From positions 14,111,501 to 14,175,500 of the forward strand of contig CM065392.1 of NCBI GenBank assembly GCA_033060915.1: 64,000 nt of DNA, written 5' to 3'. Below the pieces are notes generated by a model. That model was not told the origin of the DNA. It saw nothing but the letters and a program-made list of their open reading frames with translations, and searched no databases. This stretch comes from Euryodendron excelsum (taxonomy: Eukaryota > Streptophyta > Magnoliopsida > Ericales > Pentaphylacaceae). The position numbers and the translations under genes are program-made. Shown here one piece after another: positions 43,273 to 55,930 of this stretch (positions are counted from its first letter, which is position 1; each line of letters opens with the position of its first letter).

Positions 43273-45665
43273 TGTTAGTCTAGGTGGTAGCTCAAGAGGG
43301 GGTTGAATTGAGTTTAAACAATAATTCAACAAATAATTTTAGATTTAAAACTTCTAACTAAATATTCAAACAAATATTAATCAACAAATAATATGTTGTA
43401 AAAATGTAAGCAATTCAAACTATAAAGCAAATGAGATAGAGAGAAGAGAATATGACACTAAGATTTATCATGCTTCAACTTCAACTCAAAAGTTTACGTC
43501 TACTCCCCAAGGCTCTTTCCTTGAGATTTTTCTCCACTATATCCAATCCGTAGATACGGCCACTAGTCTTTTAACCTAGACGCTAGCTCTTCTTTACAAC
43601 TAGTTTTTTTTTCATAGATGCTAATCATACCCCTCAAACTAGTTTTTACATAGATGCTAGTCACACCTCACCAAGTGATCTCTCACTCTAACTAGTTTTT
43701 ATATAGATGCTAGTCACCCCCAACCCTTAGCTATTTTCCCTAGCTAGTCTCTCCCTTACAAGAAGAAAAAATAAGAGTACAACCATTTTTGTTTACAAAT
43801 AAGTTTTCTCAAAAAATAGATATGCCAATGAAGCTCTCAAAACATTACAAGATAAAAAGATAATTAAGCTCTCAAATACTTTGTAGGATGAATATCACTT
43901 TGATGCATAATCTCTTATTGCTCTTGATGTTCTTTTTTGTTTCTCAAGTGTATCTCTATTTATAGATGAAGATAGGAGGATGAATTGTAGCTTCAAATGA
44001 GTTTATAGCCATTAGAGGGCATTAAAGACATTTCTTCCTACTGAGCTACTTGCTACCAAACAGGTTTTCAATTTTAGACCAAATGCCTTCACTTCCACCT
44101 CGATTTTCTTCTTGATAACATTCAAATTTGAAAATGGATATAAGAAACAAGTTGTAGACATGGAAGTAAGATTTTCACAACCTTAAAAATAAAGTCGATC
44201 TAATTGTCAGAACAAAAGTTATGATCAAATTACTCGAGTTGACTCCCAGCTGGCCTATTTGAATTTCTACACAACTATGTCAATTTGCATCAGCTTTTTC
44301 ATATTACAAACTTTTGATTTTAAAAATCTCTGTAAGGTATGAAATGTAGATATGGACGTTATCTTTCCAAATGTTCAAGAATCAAAGCATTTGAATATCA
44401 GAGTAAAAAATATATGAGTGAAATACTCTGGCTGTCTCTCTAGCTATCATCTTTGAATTTCTACTACACTAAGTCTTCTTTCACCTTGTGTTTCACCCAG
44501 ATAACATTTTAATTTGAAACTTCATATGGCATATCAAATGTATATATGGATGTTAGCTTTTGATAGCTTCCAGAATCAAATCATTTGGACTTCTGGATCA
44601 AAAGATATGGTTCAATAATCGTGACTGTCTCCAAGCTTCCATATTTTGAATTTCAAATCTAATAAGTCACCTTCGAGCTTATTGTAGTCCCACAAAACAT
44701 TTTTGGCATGAAAACTTTATAAAGTATCATAATTAGACATTTGAGTTTTCTTTCCAGCCTTATAAGAATCAAATCAATCCAATTGTAAGATCAAAAGATA
44801 TGAGCAAACTACTATGGTTGTATCATATTATATAGTTTCATCGAATTTTCAACCTTAAAAGAAAATTATGTCCTCTAATTTCCTTCCTTGAATCAAGTTT
44901 CCTTAAAACATAATTCTTAAGAATTTATATATTACTTTTCAAGTCTTTATCTCTCTTTTACGTGCTTCATAATCCTTCACAACTTTGTTATACCAACTAA
45001 ACTAAGGATTAAAAGTATTGAATATATTTAATCACGAAAACATTTATAAATCATAGTAAGTTATTATCAAAATCATATATAAAATTTCATTTGAATAAAC
45101 TTAGGGCTAAAAATCCCTCCATTTTTGACGATGATAACCATTGATTGGTTTGCCTCATAAACACACTTCAAGTAAAATAAATGGTTTCATATATATATAA
45201 CATGTTCATGAGTAGTAAAAAACAGAGATAAAGATAATCCAAACTCCCCCTCAACCAATGTATCTCATCTTAAACTCGTTTATAAAAGAATTCAATATCA
45301 ATCAATATATGTCTCCTTCTTTGTTATCAATAAAAAAATAATCATGAATAAAACTGATAAAATTTTATAGAATATAATAACATATATATTTTCTTTTGTC
45401 ATCCTCAAAATATATTAAATGTATATCATATATGCAAGGCATATTCAATTCAATACCAAACATGCTTTATAAATCACAACATTTTATATTTCTCCACCTT
45501 TCAATATCAAGAAATACATGGAAAAAAAATATGTAATCAAGTATATATCACAAATCAAGTATAAGTAAATTCATACGTATAACTTTCAAAACATTTCAAA
45601 GCTTTCATAATTGTTTTCATAGTAAAAAATAAACATATATATATATTAAAATTTTCTTTTATCTA
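43273..45665 (-). mobile_element. AT-rich terminal region of the copia element, probable LTR
   Basis: The left edge reads TGTTAGTCTAGG then AGAGGGGGTTGAATTGAG, a form familiar from LTR ends of Ty1/copia elements with UBN2-type gag. It lies downstream of that gag on the minus strand. It contains three roughly 50-bp copies of ACTAGTTTTT...AGATGCTAGTCA (43600-43740) and four degenerate units of about 110-190 bp with AGAATCAAA and AAAGATATG motifs (44150-44850). No pol can be read, so either pol was deleted or the copy is non-autonomous. The second LTR is not seen. Confidence 0.45.
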
Positions 45666-45891
45666 TCATGTAACATCAATAGAGTAACATACCTCATATT
45701 GTTCTTTTACCATTAAGCATAGGTTAGTAACTTCATTGCCACTAACCTCATCGCCACTCTCATCTTCATTTGAGTTGCTTTCTTCACTATCACTCCAAGA
45801 TATCTCCACTTTTTTTCTTTTGGCTTTCTTTTTTACCTTCTCGAGTAATGGACATTCGAGTTTCATGTGGCCGAATTTCTTGCATTCATAG
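45666..45891 (-). pseudogene. gag: Copia gag, C-terminal part with CCHC knuckle
   Basis: The minus strand reads YECKKFGHMKLECPLL, a C-x2-C-x4-H-x4-C knuckle missing its first cysteine, then a lysine run and an acidic serine-rich tail ending in a stop at 45666. The first cysteine codon lies across the Element 3 insertion, at 61010-61016. Codons before 45891 in the same frame belong to the Element 3 LTR. The knuckle would bind element RNA in an intact gag. Confidence 0.8.
45887..45891. repeat. TSD CATAG, left copy of Element 3
   Basis: Directly before TGTAAGCACC; repeated at 61010-61014. Confidence 0.93.
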
Positions 45892-47571
45892 TGTAAGCAC
45901 CCCATTTTTACCCGCTCGACAATCTCCGACCTGACCGAGCTAAGTTTTCCAACGTCATAACACATGCAGGTTCAAGATGAGCCTTACAATCTCCTATCCA
46001 ACCAACTGGTCACTTTTCGGGTCCACAAGGACCCGCTGGAGCCATAAGCACCATTATTCCAGGCAGCTTTTCGGATCGGGCGATCCCGGAAACCAGCGCC
46101 ATCCAGGTAGCTTCCCGAGATCGGGCGATCTCAAGCACCAACACCTCATCAAATTCTAGACTGTTCACTTCTGGCTCCCGCTAGCCCGCCAACGTAGAAT
46201 GTTCGTCATTTGGTAGTTCTCCGAGACCGGGCGTTCTCAAAGACCAACACCACCCTTCTAGGTAGCTTTCTAGGACCAGGCATTCTTAGGAACCAACACC
46301 ACCCCTACAGGTAGTTCTCTAAAACTAGGTGTTCTTAGAGACCAACACTGCACAGGTAGTTTTTCGAGACCGGGCAGTCTCGGGAACCAACATCTAGGTT
46401 AACACTGGCGCCTGTTAGGCCAACTTGGTTAAAAATGACCAAGCCTGCCCTGCGAGCCTCTAGGCACGTTTTGAGAAAGTTTAAAATCCCTCAAAACGAT
46501 AAGTCTATCCTTCCAAAATGTTGTTAAACCATTAGGCATCCCCCACACGTCGTTTGGTCCAAATCTGATCCTATTCCGGCTCACTCCGACCAAAATGACC
46601 ATTTTGCCCCTAGCATATCCAAAAAATGCCTCGAAACAACACTGGTCCTAGGATTTCGAGCAAAGGGTTTCACCATACACTCTTGTTTAACTCGAGGAGG
46701 ACCCTACGACATTAAATGCTTACGGCTCGATAAAAGTTCCCTGGAGTGTCTCGCAGACGCTCCGCCTAAATTATCTTTTCTCCCGATTCCCTAGTTATAA
46801 CACACCGTCAACTGACTTGAGAAATGTGTAAATCAGAGAATTCTTGAAAGCTGGTTCATAGATCTTTCCATCGATACGGCTTGATCGGATAGATCGCTTC
46901 CCAAAGCCCTCCATCGTACGGTGCAAAAACTAAAACTTTTGGCAACCCCTGGAACGTCTCGTAAACGCTCCACCAGGGTTGACTTTTTTTCCGATTCCTC
47001 GATCAAAATACACCGTCAAACGACTTGAGAAATGCGTAAATCTAGAAATTCCTGAAAGTATTTCTAAAGTACCTTCCATTAGTACAGTCCGATCGAAGAG
47101 GTCGCTTCCCGAAGGTCTTGATAACACAACACGAATACAGCCATTTTTGAACACCCTCGGAACATATCACAGACGCTCCGCAAAAGTGCCCTTTTATGAA
47201 TGCTTCCCGAGATGATATCCCATGCTTCCAAACACAATTCAACCTTTCTAAAAACATGAAAGTTCACAAAAAACCCTCGGAGAGCACCGTGGGTGCAACC
47301 AATTCCCCCGAAACCTTCTTGGTTGACTTAATTATCGAGGCAAAGTTTGGACGAACCTTCCTAGGGATGGAACGTATGCTACATGTGATCAAATTTTGAT
47401 CAGATCGACCAAATTTTGATCAACTGTCGAGATTTAACTAGTACACAGGGTGCCACATGTCATTCTGGCAATGGAACAGTACCTACGCATGTCCTACATG
47501 CGCCAGGTCAAATTTTGGCCAGGTGTATGTAGCACATGTGCCAGGTCGGTTCCAGATTGCCTATAAACACC

Positions 47572-47579
47572 AGACCCCC
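47572..47579 (+). promoter_or_regulatory. TATA-like box, Element 3 5' LTR
   Basis: TATAAACA; the 3' LTR has TATAAATA at the matching place (58079), so this copy carries a point change. Confidence 0.6.
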
Positions 47580-48821
47580 CTTTGCATATTCCATCTTCGA
47601 AAATGATGCGAAACTCTGTTGAAACTGCTCCAGACTCTCGAATCCTTACATATATTCCACCCCTCCAACACTAAGGCTAGATTCTACCCCTCTCAAGCCT
47701 ATACACTTCACCTATAAGGCCTTATACCCCATTACACTCTCCATTCCAGCCCCTCAAGCCTTCTTGAAGTCATTCAAGCTCCAATCAAAACATCTATTGA
47801 AGACTATAAGTGTGTTGAAGGCAAAAGGTGGTATCCCTTTTACATTTGTGTCTTCCCTCACTCTTCTCTTCTCCCTCCTAGCCTACTTAGGCTATTCTCT
47901 ATTTTGATCCCTATCTACAACCCCCTATTCTTCCATGCTAGAGCCAAGAGGACTCTTAGATCATGCCTAGAAGAAAGCAAGTGAGAGCCACCATGTAGGG
48001 GGACCTCTCACTAGCTTACTTTGAGATGGTATGGCTTAGGAGCCCCTTGTTTATGTGATGTAGCCTAAAAGCCTTGTATGTGATCATGACCCCTTACATA
48101 TTACTATTTTGATCATATTTGGTATGCTTGGCTTCATTTTATGCTTATTGCCATGTTCTACAATGCTTACATTGCTCTTATTTTCATGCCATTTTCAAGC
48201 TCTATATTTCTTTCAAAAATTATTCCAAGAGTTGGCCCCTTGAAGTTTAGGATGGAATTTTAGAAATCATGCCTTAGAAGACCTCCTACTAACCCCCTAA
48301 CTCTCATTTTGGCATCATGACATTTTAATTTGTATAAGGGTTGCTTTCTAATTATCTAATTTTCAAGATTTCCATTCTCTTAAGTGTAGTGGTTGGAATG
48401 GTCCCATGGAGCCCTCTTTTAAGTGGTCTCCCTTTTGTTTGGCCATATGAACCCTCTCTTGATGGAATGGTTCCCTTGAAAAATGGTTTTCAAAACCCTT
48501 CTCCAAAGATGATTTTCAAAAATACATTCTCTTTATCTTTGCATTAAAAATTGTGCCTTAAAAGATTGTCATCACCATGTTGATTTTTGGACCCTTTGTA
48601 CTATTGTCAAAATTATGGTTATAATGGCCATGAGGAAACCTTCCTTGGAATGGTCTCCAAACACCAACCATATAAACCATACTATTGGCTAGAGTCAAAA
48701 TTTTCATGGAAATGGTCTTCAAAAAGGTTGTCCACCAAAGTCCATTGCATAACATGTTTTGTTTTTCAAAGCTCTTTCCAAAACTACATTAAACCAACTT
48801 TCAAGACCATTTTCCAATCTA

Positions 48822-48975
48822 ACCTTAGGTGAACTTGATCCTAGTTGTCCAACCCTAGGTTAACTTGACCCTAGTTGACCAATCCTAGGTTAACTTGACA
48901 CTAGTTGACCAACCCTAGGTTAACTTGACCCTAGTTAACTCACCTTAGGTTAACCTAACCCAAGTTAGTTAACCT
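48822..48975. repeat. 30-bp tandem array in the Element 3 5' LTR (about 4 copies)
   Basis: Units of the form CCTAGGTTAACTTGACCCTA with GTTGACCAA between. The 3' LTR has only about two units (59335-59425). Confidence 0.85.
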
Positions 48976-49534
48976 TAGGTCACCCCTAACCCTAGGCTAA
49001 CCCAACGTAGGTTAGTATACTTCAAGGCTCCAACTCTTGAACCATTTTCCAAATAATCACTCAATTTTAAACCATCCTCATAACTGCTTTTTCCAAAACT
49101 TTCTTACTCTCTTGATTTCAAAAAACCAACTCTATAAACTCTTCTAATGTTCTTCCACTCCATCTTCAAGGTATTCCCAAAAATATTTTCAAAAGGTCAC
49201 AAACCTAGGGTGTCCCTAGCCCTCTCATGGTTAGGGATTCTAAGGACAAGTGATAAATCAAGAACAACCTCTAAGGTTTTCCATATTAGGATTCTAAACC
49301 CTTAGCCATTTCCAAAAACAACTTTCAAAAATTAATTCATCAAAACATTTCTAAAATCATGCCTCCAAGGTTTTCAAAACAAGACTTCAAAAATACTTCC
49401 AAGTTCTCTTGAGTCCTGTCAAAGCATTTTTCCAAAACTCCCTTAAGTTGATCCAAAAACATTTTCAAAACACTCCACCTTCTAATTTCAAGTCAAAACT
49501 TCCAAACAACAAAGAGTTTCCAACTTCCAAGACC

Positions 49535-49735
49535 ACAAAGAGTCTTCAATTTTCAAAGACCTTAAAGTGTCTTAAAACTTTACCAAAGACCTCAAAGTGT
49601 CTTCAAACTTTTCCAAAGACTTCCAAGTGCCTTAAACTTTTTCAAAGACCTCAGAATGTCTTAAAACTTTTCCAAAGACCTTAAAGTGCCTTAAACTTTT
49701 CCGAAGACCTCAAAGTATCTTCAAGCCTTCTAAAG
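49535..49735. repeat. Approximately 31-bp tandem array, Element 3 5' LTR (about 6 copies)
   Basis: Repeats of CAAAGACCTCAAAGTGTC with TTAAACTTTTC between. The 3' LTR version (59985-60245) is longer, about 8 copies. It occupies the place of the G-poor tract of the other subfamilies. Confidence 0.8.
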
Positions 49736-50312
49736 GCCCTAATGCGCCTATTTTTCATTGGGCTCTTGCCCGAACTACGAATGATCTAATTCTTGCCAGA
49801 TGAGATACGTAGGCAACCTAAAAGGGTGCAGTCATAACTTTTATTTCAAATCCAATCCCTTTTTCAAAAATTCCAATCAATTCAAAGTTTCTATTCCAAA
49901 CTCTTTTAAAACCCCCATTATTTCCAAACTTCTTCTAAAAACTTGCATCATGCATCATTCATCCGAAAAGTGATGACTAAACCCCGATTTTCAAAATTCT
50001 AAAGTGGATATTAAGTGGACAATGGTAGCCAGTTATTCTAGTGAGTGAACCAAGGGTGATTAGACATGTAGGTACCGAAAGGGCGGGGTAGGGTGATGAT
50101 CTTAGGATATCTTCCCTACACGTAACCAACCCCCAAACCATAGATTTCTGTTTTCAAATCACCAAAGTGGAGTTATTTTTCAAAAGGGCTTAAATCTTTT
50201 CAAAGGTTGCCAAACAACATATTTTCTTAAAAACCCTCTCTTGAGGGAGTTTTCAACACCTTTTCCAAAATCCCTAAGTTTAATCTTCGGATTAACACTT
50301 AGTTTTAGGTGC

Positions 50313-50347
50313 CCTAACTTACCTTAATCAAGTTAGGTGGCGACTCA
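50313..50347 (+). other. Stem-loop plus PBS-like site, Element 3 5' LTR
   Basis: CCTAACTT (50313-50320) pairs with AAGTTAGG (50330-50337), then TGGCGACTCA; 145 bp before the LTR end. Confidence 0.55.
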
Positions 50348-50494
50348 TATTTTTCTGAAAAGCCCTTAGTCAAACCAATTTTTAAACCTAGTCGCACTTG
50401 TCCTTCTAGGAGGACGAGTTCTAGTGACAAAGTTTCATGCTTTTTGTCTCCAAGCTGAAAGGACCTTGGACGCCTAAAAATCGGGCGTGACAGC

Positions 50495-50511
50495 TGGCGA
50501 CTCCATTAGGA
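50495..50511 (+). other. Element 3 primer-binding site
   Basis: TGGCGACTCCATTAGGA: first 11 bases identical to the tRNA-Arg PBS, three mismatches in the rest. Confidence 0.82.
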
Positions 50512-51960
50512 AAACTTAGAGGGTTAGGCCATTAACATGTCCCTTCACCCTTCACTCATCTAGAATCTCCGGTTACTTTGCCCAGTTTTATCCACCTTTC
50601 AAGTTTTTTCAAGTTTCCAAAGCAAATCTTATTTTTCTAAAGGGCTTTCAAAACAAGTGTCATCACTTGCATTCATTGTTTACATTTATACTCTTACATT
50701 AATCATCCATTTTACCTTGCATTGAGTTTTCGAAAAGTTACTAACTCTTTGCATTTGCCTTTTGTGGGTGGACCTTTGTTCATATTTTTTTGTCTTATTT
50801 ATGGCCATGTATGTGAATGAATGGACAAGGTGTGATGTGTGATGTTGGGTCCTTTCCTCCATTTTCGAAAATTCCATACACACTTGGTGCACTCACTTAC
50901 ATTTGCATCTTGCACATATTACCTGGTTACTACCCTTCTAGATAGAAGGGGAAACAGTATATTGACTGTGGGCGGATGCTGTGTCAGTATCTTAGCCTAC
51001 GGTCTCTTGATAGTTCCCCTGCTCAAACCCCTAACCAAAGATAGTCCACACCCTTTCGGGGGTGGACGCCGGAGGTTTGAAGGTTCGAGGACCGAGCTTT
51101 TTAGGAAATATTAGTAAACGCCCAACCTCATGTGCCCCATGCATAGCTGAACCTCTACCGGATTTAGGACACACGTGTCAATTTCAAAATCAAGGAGGAA
51201 AGGGCGACCCCTTTATTTTACCCTTATATATTTTGTTTAATCCATGCTGTTAAGCTATTTAATTCTTACTATTTCCATGTACATGCATCATAACTGCTCA
51301 TGCATTGGAACTCACTTCAAGACAAGAGTTCTCAAAGTAACTCAAGTCATTGTATTTTTATGCATCCAATCAACCCTTAGAGAAAGGCTCAAAGACATTC
51401 TCGTCTAATTCAAGTCAACCCAAAACTCCTAAGGGTACCACGAGACCCTAAGGATTCATGGCATGCATCACAGTCATCTCATAAAGAGGGGCCCTAATCC
51501 TTCTTCACTCATGGAGATAAGGTTGCCAAGAAGACAAGGGAGCAATTCAAATCAAGGGCTCCTACCAACAATGCGAATTCGGAGGCTCAAGAGTAGTTTA
51601 GGATTCTATGGTGTAAATGTAGAATAGGTGGGAGTCCCAAGGAAAATGTTCCCCCTTCCCATTTCTATGTATTTTTGAGAAATTTTATGTACCAAAAAGA
51701 ATTCATCTTAATAAAATCGTTCTTATTGTCAAATTAATGTACGAATGAATGAATGAACAGGGGCAGGTATAATATTTGCATACAAGGGCAATCCCTTATC
51801 TCTAGACACGAGCCAAAGCATCATGTTTAGTTCCCCTCAAGAGGCAGGGGCATCCTTAGGCCATGCATTGCATAAAACCTTTCCAAATCAAGAACCTAAT
51901 ATATATTCCTTTTGTTTGGTTTTCCTTATTTTCTTTTCCTCCCCCCATCTCATCAAAAGA
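50512..51960 (+). mobile_element. Element 3 leader (untranslated)
   Basis: Diverged from the other leaders but collinear: TAGGGTTAGGCC-like start, the hairpin at 50933, GACTGTGGGCGGATG, GTGTCAGTATCTTAGCC, GAGGGGCCCTAATCC. Frames are broken differently from Elements 1 and 2. Confidence 0.7.
50933..50950 (+). other. Conserved leader hairpin, Element 3 (compensatory change)
   Basis: CCCTTCTAGATAGAAGGG: the third pair is C-G here and T-A in Elements 1 and 2, so pairing is kept although both bases changed. Confidence 0.65.
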
Positions 51961-52339
51961 CTAGTAATAGTTTTTGGTGAGACTGCTCAGATCACCATTG
52001 CTCCAAGAAAAAGAGAGGAACGTAAGTGACCCCTGTGCTCCAAACGCCAGACAATAAGCAACACAAATGTCCAAAGGAAGCAACACTCCTGATTAACAAA
52101 GCCGCAGAGAAAATGTTGCACGAATCCTTGCCATAAAACGAGGAAAACAACCAATGCAAGAGGATATGGACCTCGTGGAAAAAATGGCCATCCCACCAAA
52201 TGATCGAGCCATCAATCCAAGGTAGATAAAGGGAAAGCTGGGGTGACATTTCTGCTACGTTGAAGGCTGTGACTGATAAATTACTGAAAATTGTTCAGGA
52301 TACAGAAAAGAATGGAACCGGGATAAAGCTCGGCCTACC
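51961..52339 (+). pseudogene. Residual segment in the gag position of Element 3
   Basis: No frame longer than about 70 codons and no gag core or knuckle. The plus strand reads short pieces such as ITIAPRKREERK. It lies between leader and protease where gag belongs, so gag seems largely deleted. A minus-strand hydrophobic frame here is not credible. Confidence 0.35.
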
Positions 52340-54046
52340 TTGGAAGGACCACCTAAGGGCCGTCAAGAAATCCTCATCCCAAAAGGGATCGCTCTCCCAG
52401 TCACAGTTCAAGCAACTAACCTCCCTGAGGCCACCGCGTTAGAACCCGTTTTTATCATCCAGCCTAGGCAGACCAGTCTAATCCTAACTACTGAAGCCTT
52501 ACCTCACCCTCCGTACTTCCATATCATTCTCATCCCCTACCAAGAGCTAGAAGTTCCAGAGCCCATGGTTGCAATGGTAGGGTTCATCCCCCACATAGAC
52601 CCTTGACGAGCCATAAGACCCATGCCTCCAAGCATCCCTCTGTCCCCCATCACCTTGCCCATCCTCCCCAAAATGGAAAAACCAAAGCCCATTTTTCTAC
52701 CAGTACCAGAAAAAACGACTTTACCTCTACTGTCTCAATCACCAATTACCAACCTACATAGGGTGCCCTGGAATTACCCTCCAACTCCTACCCAAACCAC
52801 AGAAGAATCTATTGCAGAAATCAAGGGGATGACTAGGTCAGGCCGATGCTATACTTTAGAAGAGATAGAGAGAAGAAGAAAAGGGAAAGATAAGGAGGGA
52901 GAATGTTGCAATCCCCTGAAGGTTCTTAAAGAAGCTCGTGTACCAGATAGCTTCACCCCTGAAAATCTACAAAACATGGTAGGACTCTTCATGGCACCTA
53001 ATGTCATCACCTTTACTGACGACGAGATCCCTGCAGAAGGAACAGGACATACACAGGCTCTACATGTAACTGGCAAAACCAGAGGGATGATTGTGTCAAG
53101 GGTACTGGTAGATAATGGATCAACTCTGAATGTTTGCCCATACTCGACCTTGGAGAGACTTGGGATGGACCAATCTCACCTGAACCACAGCAACATTGTC
53201 ATACAGGCCTTCGACGGATCCAGGAGAGAGACAATAGGGGAAGTTGAGGTACCTGTCGAGATAGGGCCTGTTACCTTTGCTATCAAGTTCCAAGTTCCAT
53301 AGATACCCTCAGCCTATAACATGTTGCTCGGACGACCCTGGATTCATTCGGCCAGGGTAGTGCCATCCAGTCTCCATCAAAAGATCAAATTCATCATTAA
53401 GGCTAAGCTAATTTCCATCTACGCTGAAAAGGAGTTTGCGATTTACAAAGCCGATGCCATTCCTTACACCGAGTTGGCTGCCCCATCTTGTTTCCAGTCC
53501 CTAGAGTATGTTACCGTAATACATAAAGGAGATATGGTCGAGCCAAGGTATTCAGGCAATGTACAGATGATTGCTCGCCACTTTTAAAAGAACGGGTATC
53601 AGCCAGACAAAGGGTTGGGAAGGAAGTTGTAAGGGATTCCTGAAATTCCTAACATTCTGTCCCAAAATCATATTTTTGGCTTGGGGTACAAGCCGATAAA
53701 GAAAGAAATAAAGGAGCAAGCCCAGAAGAGGAAGCGACAGAGGATTACACCAGAAAAGGGAGAAGAGGAAGAGGTGACACTCCAATTCACAGAGCTTTAC
53801 TTGACAAAAGATGACAATGGCCTTAAGAGAGGAAAAAAGGAGGCAGGCATCCAAGCCAATCACTTCCAAGAAGCCTTGATGATCGATGTACCGTCACTCT
53901 CAGACATGGAAGTGCCAGCGCGTAACACAATCAGGCCCGCCCTTCCGGGAAAGAATCTTGATAACTGGGACAGTGAGAATCTCCTTCGGGCGCGCAAGTT
54001 TCAGTACAAGCTTGTCGGGGCACTCCATGCGTTTCTAACTCCCTAA
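52340..54046 (+). pseudogene. Element 3 protease-region pseudogene (aspartic protease, G-patch-like tail)
   Basis: One frame across 569 codons with in-frame stops at 52604, 53300, 53585 and 53627 and no frameshift. A proline-rich linker is followed by GMTRSGRCYTLEEIERRRKG, then the protease core: RVLVDNGSTLNVCPYSTLERL (DNGS active-site loop at 53111-53122; DNGS rather than DTG is usual in Tat), VPVEIGPVTFAIKFQV, and [20 protein letters not shown]. After it, KNGYQPDKGLGRKL resembles the start of a G-patch, a feature of some Tat/Ogre polyproteins. An intact form would cleave the polyprotein. The frame ends at 54046, before a T-rich stretch. Confidence 0.82.
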
Positions 54047-54181
54047 AACTTTGTCATCTATTTATCTTTCTATTGTTGTTTCTATTTTCGAATCAAGAGC
54101 TATAGTAGGAAATATCTATATATGAAAAAGTAAAGGAAAACTTCCCTATTTTGAATGATCTTCCTTGTTGTTTTAATCAAG
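54029..54181 (+). other. Probable Ogre-type intron between protease and RT
   Basis: T-rich, stop-rich stretch. GTTTCT at 54029 could be the donor and TTGTTGTTTTAATCAAG ending 54181 the acceptor. The frame is the same on both sides, and removing it joins protease and RT codons. Ogre elements are known to carry an intron at this place. Exact ends are inferred. Confidence 0.45.
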
Positions 54182-55930
54182 AACCCACTCATCCAACGTC
54201 TTGGCCAATTAATCGAAAGAATGCCTGTTCTGACTAATCACGATTTCGAAACTGAATTTGACCATCAACGCCTAGGAATTGAACTTGATATCAACAACAC
54301 TAATGAGGTCCCATAAGAGATTTTGGAGCAGTTAGAAAAACATGACAACTGCAAGACTCCTAATATTGAAGAGACAGAGACAATTAATTTGGGAAGCAAG
54401 GAATCCCCAAGAGAAGTCAAGCTGGGGACAGGGTTAGATCATTGGCAATGCTGGGAAATGTTGGAATTACTGGCAGCCTACATTGATGTCTTTGCATGAT
54501 CCTACCACGACATGCCAAGGTTAGATGAATCTATCATCGAGCACCGGCTACCCCTAGATCCGCAAATCAAGCCTGTAAAACAAAAGCTCCGAAGGCTTAA
54601 GCCCGAATAGAGTTTGAAAGTCAAGGAAGAAGTAGTCAAGCAGTTTCATGCTGGATTCCTGCAAGTGGTTGAATATCCCCAATGGTTGGCCAACATTGTC
54701 CCAGTTCCGAAAAAGGATGGGAAAGTCTGAATGTGTATCAATTTCTGAGATCTCAATAAAGCCAGCCCAAAAGACGACTTCCCATTGCCTCACATATATA
54801 TCCTAGTGGACAACACGACCAGCCATGAGATGTTCTCCTTTATGGATGGGTTTTCGGGATACAAACAGATCAAAATAGCTGAGGAGGACCGGGAGAAGAT
54901 GGCTTTCATCACCCCATTGGGAGTATACTGTTATAAGGTAATGCCCTTCGGGCTAAAGAACGCTGGGGCAACCTATCAAAAGGCCATGGTCACTCTCTTT
55001 CATGACATGATGCACAAAGAAGTGGAGATTTATGTGGATGACATGATAGTCAAATCGAAAGCCCAAGAGGATCATTTGATCAATTTGTGAAAAGTATTTG
55101 ATCAGCTTTGCAAGTATCAACTCAAGCTCAACCCTACCAAGTGTACCTTCGGTGTCTCGTCTGGAAAGCTATTGGGGTTTATTGTCAACAAGAGAGGGAT
55201 AGAAGTGGACCCTGCCAAGATAAAGTCGATCATTGAAATGCCGCCCCCAAGGGGAAGACCAAAATTAGATCCTTTTTGGGCAAGTTGAATTTCATTAGCA
55301 GATTCATTTTCCAAATGACTCACCTCTGCGAGCCAATTTTCAAATTACTCAAAAAGAACACCTCTAAGGAGTGGAATGAAGAATGCCAACAAGTTTTTGA
55401 GACGGTCAAAGAGTGCCTCTTGAAGCCCCCAATACTGGTACCACCAACTCCGGGGAGGCCCCTCTTAATGTATTTGACCATTCTCGAAACCTCAATGGGA
55501 TGTGTGCTGGGACAGCATGACGAAACTGGGAAATGGGAACAGGCCATCTATTACCTCAGCAAAAAGTTTTTACCCTATGAGGTCAAATACACTATGCTCG
55601 AAAAAACTTATTGCGCCTCGACATGGGTATCTCATCGGCTCAGACACTACATGCTGCATCACACCACTTACCTCATATCCCAGATAAATCCAATCAAGTA
55701 CTTAATCAAAAAACCCACTCTTTCCAGCAAAGTGGCCAGATGGCATATGATTCTGGCTTAATTCGACATAGTCTTCACAACTCGCAAGGCAGTTAAAGGG
55801 CAGGCCATAGCAGATTACCTGGCAGAGAACCCTGTCTAAGAGTATTAACCCATGGATCCCAGCTTACCCGACAAAGATATCTTATACGCCGAGTCTGAGG
55901 CCAAAAAACAAAAAGACCAAGGGTGGGACA
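54182..55930 (+). pseudogene. Element 3 reverse transcriptase and partial RNase H pseudogene
   Basis: RT entry: ETINLGSKESPREVKLGTGL, RLPLDPQIKPVKQKLRRLKP, WLANIVPVPKKDGKV, DLNKASPKDDFPLPHI, FMDGFSGYKQIKIAEEDREK, GLKNAGATYQKAM. The catalytic YVDD is at 55031-55042 (EIYVDDMIVKSKAQEDHL), followed by KLNPTKCTFGV. Stops at 54314, 54497, 54608, 54728, 54746 and 55088; a frameshift near 55245-55276. RNase H-like part: MGCVLGQHDETGKWEQAIYY and ARWHMILA, IADYLAENPV, with more stops near 55760 and 55838. The sequence stops being alignable at about 55925, before the second RNase H and integrase. Active form: copies element RNA into DNA. Confidence 0.88.

Larger units (their letters stand above)
45892..50492 (+). 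mobile_element. Element 3 5' LTR (4601 bp)
   Basis: TGTAAGCACCCCATTTTTA to GGGCGTGACA. U3 is about 1.68 kb. TATA-like box at 47572. It contains a 30-bp array (48822-48975), a 31-bp array (49535-49735), the conserved block near 50065 and the U5 stem plus PBS-like site. Confidence 0.92.

Noticed and set aside
48841..48980. CCCTAGG-rich repeats as telomere-like sequence
   Set aside because: 30-bp unit with CCTAGGTTAACTTG, not the plant CCCTAAA heptamer; it is an LTR minisatellite.
51987..52249. Hydrophobic minus-strand frames resembling a membrane protein
   Set aside because: Opposite strand of the degraded gag position in Element 3; no start context or family match.
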